Shown: piece after piece, positions 21,993 through 33,204 of the stretch
Position numbering within the stretch: position 1 is the stretch's first letter
Layout: each line of letters opens with the position of its first letter
Source of the DNA: Pseudoscleropodium purum
Taxonomy: Eukaryota; Streptophyta; Bryopsida; Hypnales; Brachytheciaceae
Length of the DNA: 64,000 nt
NCBI GenBank assembly: GCA_963969395.1
Contig: OZ017803.1
Location: 20,708,001 to 20,772,000, forward strand
Direction of reading: 5' to 3'
The notes under the pieces: generated by a model
Told to the model about the DNA's origin: nothing
The model's input: only the letters and a program-made list of their open reading frames with translations
Databases searched by the model: none
Made by a program: the position numbers and the translations under genes

Positions 21993-23800
21993 AAACTTGT
22001 AACGGTATTGAGTAACTTTAGGTGGTCTCAATGTAAGCTAGACAAATCCTACATTGACCCCAACTAATTGCAACCTACACTTCAAGACCTAATTTTATTC
22101 TATTGCATCCTAATCTAGAAGAAATTGTATTAGTAGGTAGATTTTGTGAGACAAACCAAGGGCTACCCACATATAAGGTATGAGGTGCATAAAGCAACCA
22201 TTTAACAACTGATTAAAATTTTTGAGACTATTAGCCCTTTGAAATATTTTTCAATAGAATTTCAAAAGAAAGATTTTGAAAGAAAAATGGAAGTTGCATC
22301 TATTGCAAGCTATTTCATAGATAATGAACTCTTGACAAATTAGTTACGAATTTGAAGCAAAAATCACATAAAACTCTAAAGCATCTTGAATATGATGTCT
22401 TTAGAGGATTTTCAGCAATTTTGGAGGGTTGCAAGTTTCCTAAACTACTAGCCTTAGGGGAATAGCTTCACAACTGCTACTTGACGTGGCATGGCGATTG
22501 TCACGTCAAGAAAAAAAAATTCTATTTTTTTTGCCATTCCAATTTTTTTTTAAAATTCCCCCCCCCCAAAAAAAAAAAAACTGACAGTGGGAACAAGGTT
22601 GAGGGAATAGGCCTAAAATAGCCGTCTTGACTCTCCAAAAATCCTTTAATGTATCCATTGGTTCAATGAAGAATGCAATCTGTACCATAGTGTTAGAGAA
22701 CAATTTTAGAGCTTGTATTCTTTTAGAATCTCCCACTTTACCTCAAAAAAATGACACAATTGTTGTTGTTGTCTTCATTTACACTAGAAAAATATATAAT
22801 GGATAATTAAACGTTGCCCAAAATATCTTTGAAAAATTTATAGTTTGCCAATTTTTGAATGAAACTTACTAATTTTATGTAGTATTATGTATAGATGTTT
22901 ATAAGTGATAGATAGTAGAACAAATTGGGTGATTTGTCTGACATGATTACATTCTAGACATCTCAAATTCTTAAGGAATCCCCTTTGTTTTTGTCTTGTG
23001 ACATTAATAACCACAATTTAACTAACTATGGACTTATTCACAATTATGGACTTTTTCTGTGATCTAAAATGTATTGGCTGATAGTCGAAACTTATCTATA
23101 TATTTTTTTTAATTCCATTTGATCCAAATTGATGAGAGCTATCCATTTTAATTCAAAATTTTATATTTGGACTATATATAGATCATATTTTCATCATTCA
23201 TTTGTAGATGCAATGTTATTTTGGACTATGGATTGTCTAGAATTGGTTAAATCGGGATTTAATATAGGTATCATTACAATTTTGCATTAGATATAACATT
23301 CATATGAACTTCATACAATTTGAAATTTCAATAAATTTTAAAAAGTTACAATTATATTATTTTATGAATTTTTTTAATTTAAAAAATGAAATCAGGGTTC
23401 AAAAAGATTTTGTAAAATTGAAAATATTTAGATGTTATAACTATTAAAAAGTTGTTGAAATTCCAACCCTTTTTAAGTTAATACAAAAAAGTCACATTTC
23501 AAATGTAGTATAATAACACCATCTAATTTCGATGCTTTCTAAATCAACCCCTACAAATTGTTGCCTACAATGTTTTTTCACTATTCATAAACAAACATCT
23601 ATTTTACAACACTTTGAAAAGTGATAGATTATTTATACAATTTCCAAAAAATGTATTCTACAAGAATCTAAAATCTCCTTTGACTACCAACAAAATTCCA
23701 CAAATTTCTTTTTCAATATAATAAGATAGGAGGTCCATAAATTGACCGGGTCCTAAATACATGCCCTATCTAGAAATGACTAACATGCACCTTGAAATGC
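21993..23800. other. AT-rich intergenic DNA
   Basis: No gene is seen. A C/A homopolymer junction lies at 22558-22580. Small open frames are short and low in complexity. Confidence 0.5.
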
Positions 23801-24050
23801 AAGACGTTAAATCTTACTTTCAAAGTGGGCCCCTAGCAGGCTAGATTTACCTTGAAGAAAAATGCAAGAATTTTTTTATTTTTTTGTAACTTTTGAATTC
23901 ATATTTGAAATCAAAGACCCCAAATTTGTTGAGAGAGGTCTAGAACAAACTCTAGTCATAGCTCAAAATAGGGGGCTTTCTAAAATTTTAGCCAAGAGAA
24001 CCCCAAAATTACCTTATTGGATCCACTTCAAATGCAAGATTTAACATCCT
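23801..24050 (+). repeat. Dispersed repeat related to 48650-48925 and to the hAT-like MITE
   Basis: The core GAATTCATATTTG...ACCCCAAAT and the CAAAATAGGGGGC block recur, inverted, at 48650-48925 and, in shorter form, inside 49949-50167. The ends carry an inverted GTTAAATCTT, so this is probably a decayed non-autonomous transposon. Confidence 0.6.
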
Positions 24051-25819
24051 ACCCTTAAAATCTCTATAATTACTATCATTGATGAGGTAGGTAGGCTTAA
24101 ATGAATAGTTTAAAGACCTCTTTCTTTAACAAGAACCATACTTGAATTACTTATTCAAACAAATTTGGATGTATTTACCTTGTTGAAGTTCATTCACTAA
24201 AAGTCATATAAATGTCATATAAGTGTTTTTTTTGGAGATCCAAGGTTCACGTTGTACTACCACTAAACCCTAAAAGCCCCCAAACAAAAAAAAATCCAAT
24301 TGAGTCCTCTCCAACCCTAGTAGCTTGTCCTCAAATATTAGCTTCATATAAGCCTATCCACCATTCCTTCTTTCCAATTTGCTCCCTTGTAAGGTGGACA
24401 CCCCCCAAATGCCACATTTTCAACTATTATGCCTAGTAACTGTTATTAAATTGGTCAAATTTTCATATTGGCAAGTGAAAAGAGGTTTCAAAGCACCAAA
24501 GAAGAATACAAAAGTTATGAAGGGTCAACAAGGTAGGAGTTCTAAAATTATTTCTTCCACATAGGTACATATTGATTCTGGAAATCTACCGGTTTGGATC
24601 AGTGGCCCAATCGTGTCTGTTTTTCCGATCTCAGGTTCATTCCCCGAGGCCCTCAAGCTGTCAAAGCCACAAAGATGCACCAACGCTTCCCCTCCAGGAG
24701 TTTCCCGTCCACTCTCCTGGCCACAGCCCAAGAATCCCAAGAATCCCAAAGACCTCTAGTACCCCAAGTGTCCCAAGTTTTCCAAGTGTCCCAAGAATCT
24801 CAAGTATCCCAAGTATCCACCTCCCGCTTCCAAGGACGACGAGCTTTAGATTCACTCCCTGTACCTCCTCCATCAACTTGGCCACACCTTGCACAGATGC
24901 ACTTCTCTTCCTTGGCTTTCGCCTTCACAAGCCGAGTGTGATCCAGTTTCTTGGTGGGTTTTCTGAAATCGTTCTTCCTTTGCTCTGTTAAGGGTTGCTA
25001 GCTTTCGTGTCGGTGCAAGAGGGAAACTGCTCTGTAAGGGATGACTTCGAAGTGTTTCGTGTCGATTGGGTATGCTTGGGTCACGGAGACAGAGAGCTTG
25101 CTAATGAATTAGGGCGGTGCCGGAACTGTGTTCTGTTTGTGCTTGGGATTGTGCGACTGGGTTTGGAGTTTCGTAGATTTAGGATTGGATGAAAACCAAT
25201 CGCCTTGTGGATCACCGTGTCGTTCGATGTTGGGAAGGGCTTTCGTTATTAGATTGCGCACTCTCTTTGCTGAAGTTTGGGGGGGTTTCGAATTCGGGAT
25301 TTGGCCTTTTGGGCATTTTTGTTAAAGATTAGTGTTCTTGAAGTAGGGCAAAAGGGGGTTGCTGACTCTGTGTTGGTCAAAAGGAGGGGTCGAGTCAAAT
25401 CTCTGGATTCGTATTGCTATGAATGGATGGGTAGCTCTATTTCTCGCTCAAGTTTGTGGCGATCTCTCGTTTGATTGCAATTATTTGGTTACCACTCTCA
25501 TTAAAGAAGTTCTTGGGGTTCAGGTGCAAAGGAACGTTGCTGAAGCTTTTGGGGTTTGCAGACGTGCACAATCGACTCTTCCAGACGGTTCGTTGTATGC
25601 TCACAGAAACTTTCCAGTGCAGATTATAGAGAGTGCCTGTAGAGAGATTGCCTATCGGTGTATGAGTCCCCAGGCACTTTCTTGCAGCAGGTGGTGAGGA
25701 CAGAGTGGTGCACGATGATTCCCATGGTTGGAAGAGGGAAGCCGTTTTGAAAAAATGGACAATAGTGACAGTGAAAGTGAGCACCAATAGTGATAGTGTC
25801 ACCCAGTTTAAGGACAACC
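24051..25819 (+). promoter_or_regulatory. Promoter and leader region of gene 2
   Basis: The sequence is AT-rich repeat up to about 24570 (a relative of 50300-50460) and then becomes GC-richer. 24725-24820 is a degenerate tandem array of an about 9-10 bp unit (CCCAAGTGT or CCCAAGAAT). The remainder up to the ATG at 25820 is probably promoter and 5' UTR. No convincing upstream gene is seen. Confidence 0.5.
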
Positions 25820-28794
25820 ATGGCGGAGCTTTTGGGATTGAGTAAGTACTATGTTGTGGACGAGCGAGATTTGGTGTCGTGTGGATTGAACATGACCAGT
25901 CGCGAGGATTGGACGAGAATGAGTTGGACAACTGTGTGGACGACGTGGGTAGCGTTTGCATTCATCTGCGTTTTCTCGTTGACGCATACTATTGTTTTCA
26001 TATGGCGGCGATCGAGCACGAAGGCTGGGAAGCTTCAGGACGTCTCGTCCTCAATGTAAAGTACTTGAAAGCTTGTTATATCAACCCAAGTTGCACATGA
26101 TGTAGGTTCAAGTTTTGTTAGCTGGGCCTCTGCAATGTAAAGTGGGCATTAGTTCACATCTTTGATCGAGAGGAGCATAACTCATGTAGTAGAGATCAGC
26201 GAATCTGTAGCCTCATCTTCCAGTAGCAAATGTGGTATTAACTGAGACTTTTAATGATATGCAGAACTGCTAGAACCGGATCTGCAGTATCCGCTGCGGT
26301 CCGTGTAACTGAGGAAGACTTGGAGCAGGTGTTGGCAGTTCTGAGTCAGGATGACAGTGGTGTTGATGGACAATGGGAGAATGTAATTGACAAGCAATCA
26401 GACTCTGTGGTCTACAATGCTAAACGACGAGATCCAAAGGTTTGCATTCTATTGAGATACTGCATTTTTTCACTTGTGCACTTTATTTGGAGTACCTCAA
26501 CGATTACTGAACGATTCAAACCTGTACAATTTCATACTCTTTTTCCAAACTATGTGTTGCTGTTTCATTTTGCAATGAATCTCTTACACTTTTGTGTTTT
26601 CAAGTAAAACACGTACACCCAAAGCAGGCTCCTTGGTCCTTTAGGGGGTTTATTTCTTTTCCCCCCTGCACATTAGACATGGAAACCTCATGATTGAGGT
26701 GTGCAGATATGTCAATGGATGCCAAATCAGGATTTTCAGTAAAATTAGATTGCTTTTAGAACTTTAAGACAGTATCATTTCCATGTGTCATGTAGAGGCC
26801 ATGTAGTTTAGGAATTGGGTGTAGCTCACGTCAAGCCATGGCCTGCAGGATGGAGGTGCGACAGAGTATCTCAGCACTACAGTGTTCGAGAACTGCACAA
26901 CACAGCTAGTGCGTGACTACTACATGGACAGTGAGTTTCGGGCAGGGTGGGATAAAACTCTAGTGCAGCACAGGCAGCTGGAGGTTTGTCCGATCGTAGG
27001 AACAGAGGTGGGGTCGATGGTGAAGAAGTTCCCTCTCATGACTGCCCGGGAATACATTCTCGCGTGGCGCTTGTGGGAGGGTGAGGATCAATCGTATTAC
27101 TGTGTGATCAAGGTAAGAAAAAGGACATTGTTTGCGTCAATTAAAGCATTTAAACGAATATGTCGGAGTGTGCTTTTCAGTGAGGGATTCCTGTAGGGCT
27201 CGTTGGAGAGATCTCTTTGGGTACAATAGCCAAACTCTCTTGAAATTCAATTTAATCACTATTTACGAATTTTCTTATGCAATCATTGAAAGCCTGAGGT
27301 TGTAGACTACTATTGAAGGTATAGTAGACAACTCTATTTCCATTCAAAGATTAGTGGCCTGACATTTAGCTAAGTCATTCTTACACTCAAATTGCTAATT
27401 GAAGGCCAACCAAATGTATGATATTGGTACTGAATTCTCTTTCACGGACATGTGAACAGGCATGTGAGCATGACGATGCACCAAGACATTCGAAGTACAA
27501 GCGCGTGGAGGTTTATAATTCAGGATGGCGTATCCAGAAAGGTTTGTTCATTTTATCTACTCTTTTTCCTCTAAATTTTTCAGAACCGTCAGAATACTCT
27601 TGTTGAGCATTCTCTTAATATTAATGCCAGACACGTTGTTTTGCAAAGCTGAGCTGAAATTGAACACGGAAGAGCTCCTCAAGCCAATTCATAGCTTTTA
27701 TTTTGTCTGATTTGGCTTGACTTTGCTCTACCCTCTTGGTTGACGTTGCTCTCAAATTTACCATGTTATTACTCCTCAAAAATGTTGTCGAAGCTTTGAC
27801 ATCTTTATGTCTGATTCACGTGCAACTTAAAGGTCTTTTTGCTACCTGTACTTATTTTTCATTTTTTTGCGCTTGTCTTGATCCAGTTCCTGGAAGAGAA
27901 GCATGCGAAGTCAAAATGATCCACCAAGAAGATGGAGGCGTGCAACGAGAAATGGCAAAGGTAGCTTTTCGTCGAGGCATTTGGAGCTACATTACGAAGA
28001 TGGACACTCAGCTGCGACGCTACGCTTTACAATATTCTCAGCAGAGAATCGACCCAGCGGGTGCTGTTGCCCTTGCTCAAAAGGTGCGTACCTTCTCTGT
28101 GATTGCAATGGAGGTTTTGTTCAAGTCCTTCCACAAAGAATATACTCTTTGTTCTTGTATAACATTCTTCAGTCGTTTTCAAACTGCACCCTTTTCTTTA
28201 CTCAGTGAAGCATGTTGGAGCTCATCATTCCGAAGACTATATTTCTTATTTTTCGTAGAATTGTCACTTATGATCATCAGATGAGTGACATTTTAAATAT
28301 GTCAAATCAGTGAGGTTACAGATCAGTGTATTTTATATCAGTGAGGATACGTTTTGATGATATTTTCTGAGGATTATATATTGGATTGTATGAAGATTTA
28401 TGGAAGTTGACATCAAATTTATGCTTTTTCTATTTGGGGTAGAAGCATTTGCAATTAGCTGCATGTTCATCTAACGGAAGCTGCTGATTGGCAGGTACCG
28501 GAAGCACTGCAAGCGAAGTATCGGTCAGAGCCAAACTCAACTGAAGAAACGAGCACTGAGAGCCTGGAGAACGGAAGTGGACGCAAGCAGCTAGTTCGGT
28601 TGTCGTCTCAGAAGAAGCTGGCCAGGGGTCTGTTGCTAGTGGGAGGCGCGGTGTTTCTATCCCAAGGCTCTGCATCACTTGGAGCCAAGATTGCCACAGC
28701 TGTTTTCGTGAACCGGGCCATGCGACCCGAAGGATCCTCCGGTTTCCTCAAGAGGTCCCGAGTTCCGAGAGTCCCTAGAGATGTATTGCAATAG
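25820..28794 (+). CDS. START-domain (lipid-binding) membrane protein (gene 2)
   Basis: Exons: 25820-26055, 26265-26439, 26849-27112, 27460-27541, 27887-28083, 28495-28794, giving 417 aa with all phases closing. It resembles the plant START / polyketide-cyclase-like family that includes Arabidopsis At1g55960 and At3g13062, in both length and organisation. An N-terminal hydrophobic segment at residues 39-62 (TTWVAFAFICVFSLTHTIVF) ends in positive charges (WRRSS), a likely membrane anchor. The START domain covers about residues 90-318 (FENCTTQLVRDYYMDSEFR; YILAWRLWEGEDQSYYCVIK; VYNSGWRIQK; VKMIHQEDGG). The domain forms a hydrophobic pocket for a lipid or sterol; the ligand here is unknown. A second hydrophobic stretch lies at residues 359-390 (LLLVGGAVFLSQG). 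The start is the first ATG of the frame after an upstream stop-rich leader. Confidence 0.9.
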
Positions 28795-29310
28795 GCTTTT
28801 GAGTGCTATGAAAGAATGTTCTGTATTCAGCTACAGCGGCTTTCATGATCTGAACGGACTCCAAGCAATTCTGATTGTATTCTACATTCTCAAAGCTTGA
28901 GAAAATGTATTAATTACAACACGAGCGTTGCTAGAATTTTCGAATATGAAAGGATATTCTGTACTCTGATAAACGTAGGTAGCAACAAGCTGGTCTGGTA
29001 GCATGGGAGTAGCCATATTGGGGTTTAGGGTATGGTAGCCATAATGGGGTTTATTACTAAGTAGTGGACCTGACAAGTTTTGTATCATTATCCATAGGTG
29101 TGGTAGGTGAAGACAGAGTTGGACTTGGTAATTATAGTTGCTGGTCAAAAAACTTGTTCCACGGTGTTGAATTGTTCTCATACTCTTTAAAAGAGGTCTT
29201 TGAAGAGATGATTTGGGTTCCAATGAATCTTGAGTTGATTTTCTTCCCAGAGATTATTGCTTTGTGTGTTGCCTTTTGAAAATCAATTCAGTTGTGCTAT
29301 GATGATTGCA
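28795..29310. other. 3' flank of gene 2
   Basis: Probable 3' UTR followed by intergenic DNA. No further gene is seen. Confidence 0.5.
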
Positions 29311-29965
29311 TTAACCCCTAAATGCCCAAGGCCTGCTTTGAGCTTCTTGGAATTTGCTCTAAATTTAACAAAATGCCAACGTTTTGATAATTTGTATCAA
29401 TTTTTTTTAATTATAACTGCACAAATTCAAACTAGACATGTTAGAGATCTCATAGGAAAAGAAAACTCAAAAATATCACTTATGGAATGAAAGATTATAA
29501 TGTTTGACCATGAGGGTGTTAAAATTGCAAAAGTGATGTGAAGTCTTTCAATCCTCTTTTTACAAATCAAAGCTAAAATGTTGGTGACCAAAAAAATATG
29601 AGGTTAAAGGGACTAACATATATAACTCCAATCAATTTATGGCTTCTTAAAATCTACTCTATAATTTTTTTAAATGGATTTTGAATGTGATTTTTTCTCT
29701 AAGATTTAGTGTATTTGAGGTTCATTTCCAAGAGCTCTCAACATTAGAAAATCAAGATTTGCAATGGACCCCCTTGTACAAAATCTTGAATAGAAAAATC
29801 ATAATCATTCATTTTCAAGATCGGATTTTTCAAAAAGTAGACTTCAAGAAGAACTTTCCCAAATATGTAGGTATGTTTTTTAAAAATAGCAAATTAGTTA
29901 GGTTTTATTTAACTTCAAAGTTTTGCAAACACCAGATTTTGGTGCCTTGAGCATTTAGAGATTAA
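29311..29965 (+). mobile_element. TTAA-type non-autonomous element, copy B (reference copy, 655 bp)
   Basis: It is flanked by TTAA on both sides. The termini are inverted: TTAACCCCTAAATGCCCAAG on the left against TTAATCTCTAAATGCTCAAG read from the right. This is the best preserved of three copies (7709-9786 and 20775-21415 are the others). The TTAA target and ends starting CCCC or CTCT recall the piggyBac superfamily. There is no transposase; the interior is AT-rich. Confidence 0.75.
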
Positions 29966-31690
29966 AGGCAATCAAAGTTATGCACTACCCCCCTCTCCTA
30001 TCTCATCTAGATCATAAAGATGGTTTGCAACTTGCTACCTTTCATTTTGTGTCAAGAAGATAGGACCAAAGTGCATGGAAATGGTGATGAAGTTTGAAAT
30101 TAAATGAGTGTATGCTACTAAATGTACTTTGACACTATACCATTGAGAGTTTGAGATGAGTTCCTCTACATTAGCATTTTTTTAGCAATACACAACTTAT
30201 GCAAATCACTCATATTCTTTATGTTGGAGAAAGGTTCAAACAATAATCTTCTTGTAGGTTGTATTACTCAAGAAACCTTCCTCTATTATATCCATGCTAT
30301 AAAATGAAGTTGGAAAATTGATTGTATTTAGATGGAAAAAAGTATGTATTTTACAACATATTTGAGCCAAAAACTCCTTCCAATTTGTTCTTGAGTCACT
30401 CATTCAAGATTGCTTTTGATATTTGAAAGGAAAAAAAAACCCTTGTATGTTAGCAAACCTTCTTAGGCACATAATCTATTCTAAGTGATTTCATAGTTCT
30501 AATATGAAAAAACAATTGACTATTGTTCACAAATGATATTGATTGTTCTTGGACTTTGAATGTTAAAAGTTAATTTTTTTTAAAATTTACTTCAAGAGAG
30601 AGTCGGAAAACAAGTAAATTATTGTTGAAAAATCTAAAGAATAAAAAATTGGACACTTAATGATTGCCTAGTAGAGAGATGACAAGATTTTTCTACAAGT
30701 GGGACAATAGGAGGTACAACAATGCCTAGGGATATGTAAATTAAGATTTGTAAAAGTCTAGTCATATGTAGTCAATTCAAAAGCAAGAATTGGGTTCAAA
30801 TAAAAGAATTTAAACCCCATTTTGGCATAGTATAAGAAACCTTAAGAAAATCTTCAAACCATGGAAATGTGGGAAATCAAGCTAACTTTTAGATCCAAAA
30901 ATCCTTTTGTAATTTAGACTCTATAATAAAAAAAATTATGGATTTATTTCTAATAAAAATGTTAGAAAAAACGTCCCTTCCAACTCTTTTCTAAACTTGG
31001 TTCATTACTTTTTATTTGAGGTTCTAAATCACAACTGGATTTTTTTATAGTTGAAAGTCATCTTAATTTCCCACATTTTCTTAGTTTTAAGTTTAAAAAA
31101 AAAATTATTGTACTCTAGTCAAATGAGGTTCAAAGTTTTGCTTCAAACACAATTATTGTCTTTATAATGAGCAATCAAGCTTTCATCTTCAAAAGACCCT
31201 ATATCCTTTAAGAATTAATAAAAAAGAAATTTGGAGGTTTAGAAGATTGCAAATTTTCAAGCTCTGAAAACTTTGGAAATGTTGCCAGCTATGCAGTTTG
31301 ACATGGTTAAGAGAGTGCCATGTTAAAAATTATTTCTTAAATATTTTTTGAATTACAAAAAAGATAAATTATTTTTTAAAATTATTTTTATTTTTATTTT
31401 TATTTAATATTATTTTATTTTGACTATAAACTGCAATTCCTAGCAAGGGAATGAGGGCTGAAAAGGCCCTCCATTACCTCCAAACCTCTTATAATGTCCA
31501 CTATAAAAATGATCTCTCCACTTTTAGATAAAAAAGTGCTAATGGAAACGGTGCAATTAGGGAGGTCGGTGGTAGATAACAGACCTTGAATATCACGGTA
31601 CCGTAAATGACAGACAATCAGGAATGTGGCTGAAGAGCATCCCGAAGAAAGTAAGCGTAACTTACTACAGGGGGACACCGGGAAAATACC
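29966..31690. other. AT-rich intergenic DNA
   Basis: No gene is seen. A (TTTTTA)n-type low-complexity tract lies at 31380-31420. Confidence 0.5.
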
Positions 31691-33204
31691 CCCCCATTGC
31701 CAAGTCTTTTTCCCGATGGAACTTCCATCCATGTCATTTCATCCATCCATCCATCCCATCTATGCGAGATCAGGATGGATGAATGTCGTTACCCACGCAC
31801 ACATGGCCACGCCATATCCACAACAACAGCCTCCGCCTTTCTTCGCCATAGCTGAGTGCAAGCTCGTCGTCACCAATAACAAACAACGTCGAAGCTGCGT
31901 CGGATGCGGTGCCGCCCTCCAAAATTCGACCTCGGCGGGTGATCAGCGCGATGCATTTCTAGTCTCACGCAATTGCTTTCTCTTTCCGCTCCATTCTGAG
32001 CTCCACTGGTGCAGGTGAGCTTCTTCGTATCCAATTTGCGGTGAATTCACAAAAGCCCTGCCCTGCGAGATTTACTGTTTCAAGGTGAAGTTCGTTATTA
32101 GTTCAAATTTATGAATTGTGGAAGACGTTTTTGAGATCTTTGAGGGCGCGTGAGGGGGATGGAAATGGTTTTGAGATGATCTCCGGAGTGAGATTTGAAG
32201 TTTGACGAAATTTTACGTCTGGCGTGCGCGGAGCGCATGGTTTAGGTCAATTCTCGTGTGGCAGGGGTCGAGCTGGAGTGAGTGATCGTGTTTGGAAATA
32301 ATCTAGGGTTTAGCGATTTGCTGCGCTTTGGTTCTTTGGCCCTCTTGACGTGCATTTTGAATTCGAATTTTTGGAAATTGATTTCCGCGCTAGTACTGTG
32401 TAGATGTTTTTTCGAATTGGTAATAGGGGCGCAATGGGGAGTGGTTCGGGTACGTACTCTGTCGCGTTTAAATGACTCTGTGGTGCAAGTCTAGGTCTGC
32501 GATCTGAGAGCAGTCGTGATGCCAAGTCCAGGGTTTGCAGCCCTAATTTTTTTTAGTCTGCCGTGTTTTTCTTCCAGTATATGAAATTTTATCGTAGGTC
32601 TCTGTCGTTCTGGTTAAGCGGGGTGCATGGGTGATGATTTTTGATGCGATTTCTTTTTTAAGTGCAAAATGCTCGATTGATTCATAATTTGTATGATTCG
32701 ATACTGACAATGCATGTGTTGCATTACCTCACTTTGTTTTGTTGCGACTTTTCTCTCGAATTGAGTGCATAACATTCTTGAGTAATGTTGGGCTTGCAGA
32801 CTTCCCACTGTAGCACTGAAGATAGATAGTTCAATAAACGATGTGAGAATTAGTACTGCGAACAGTCATGTGCAACTTTGGAACCATGTGGCATTTTATT
32901 CTAACACTGGAATTGTAGAAACATGATGAGTTGGGAAGCTTGCTTTCAAATGTGAACTCAACGTATTATTGGAAGTGCGTTAAAGAAAGTATACTGGGAG
33001 TGGTTTATTCCATCCTGGATACCCTGATTTTCCTGATTTTTCCTGAATCTCCCTTTTATAGCAGATGAACCTAGGGTGTGAGAATCTGATTCAAGAATGT
33101 TATTTTGGATTATTGATCTACAGTGGGTAACCGATACTTGAGTCAATTTCATATCTCTGTAATGAATCTCACGCTTGGCAATTTGCTTCTTCAGAAAGGC
33201 AAAA
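31691..33204 (+). promoter_or_regulatory. Promoter, 5' UTR and leader intron of gene 3
   Basis: A GC-richer island starts near 31690, with a short CATC repeat at 31739-31757. A good donor (GCAG|GTGAGC) at 32015 and an acceptor (TTCTTCAG) ending at 33194 suggest a 1.2 kb 5'-UTR intron that ends only 10 bases before the ATG at 33205. Long 5'-UTR introns often raise expression in plants. The transcription start is not determined. Confidence 0.55.

Noticed and set aside
24572..24660. tRNA-like promoter boxes (TGGATCAGTGG and GGTTCATTCC) suggesting a tRNA or SINE
   Set aside because: The A-box does not fit the consensus, no cloverleaf can be drawn and there is no poly-A or T terminator in the right place.
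25437..25961. 174-codon minus-strand open frame
   Set aside because: It overlaps the leader and first exon of the START gene on the other strand; it is Ser/Thr/Leu-rich, resembles nothing known, and has no splice or promoter context.
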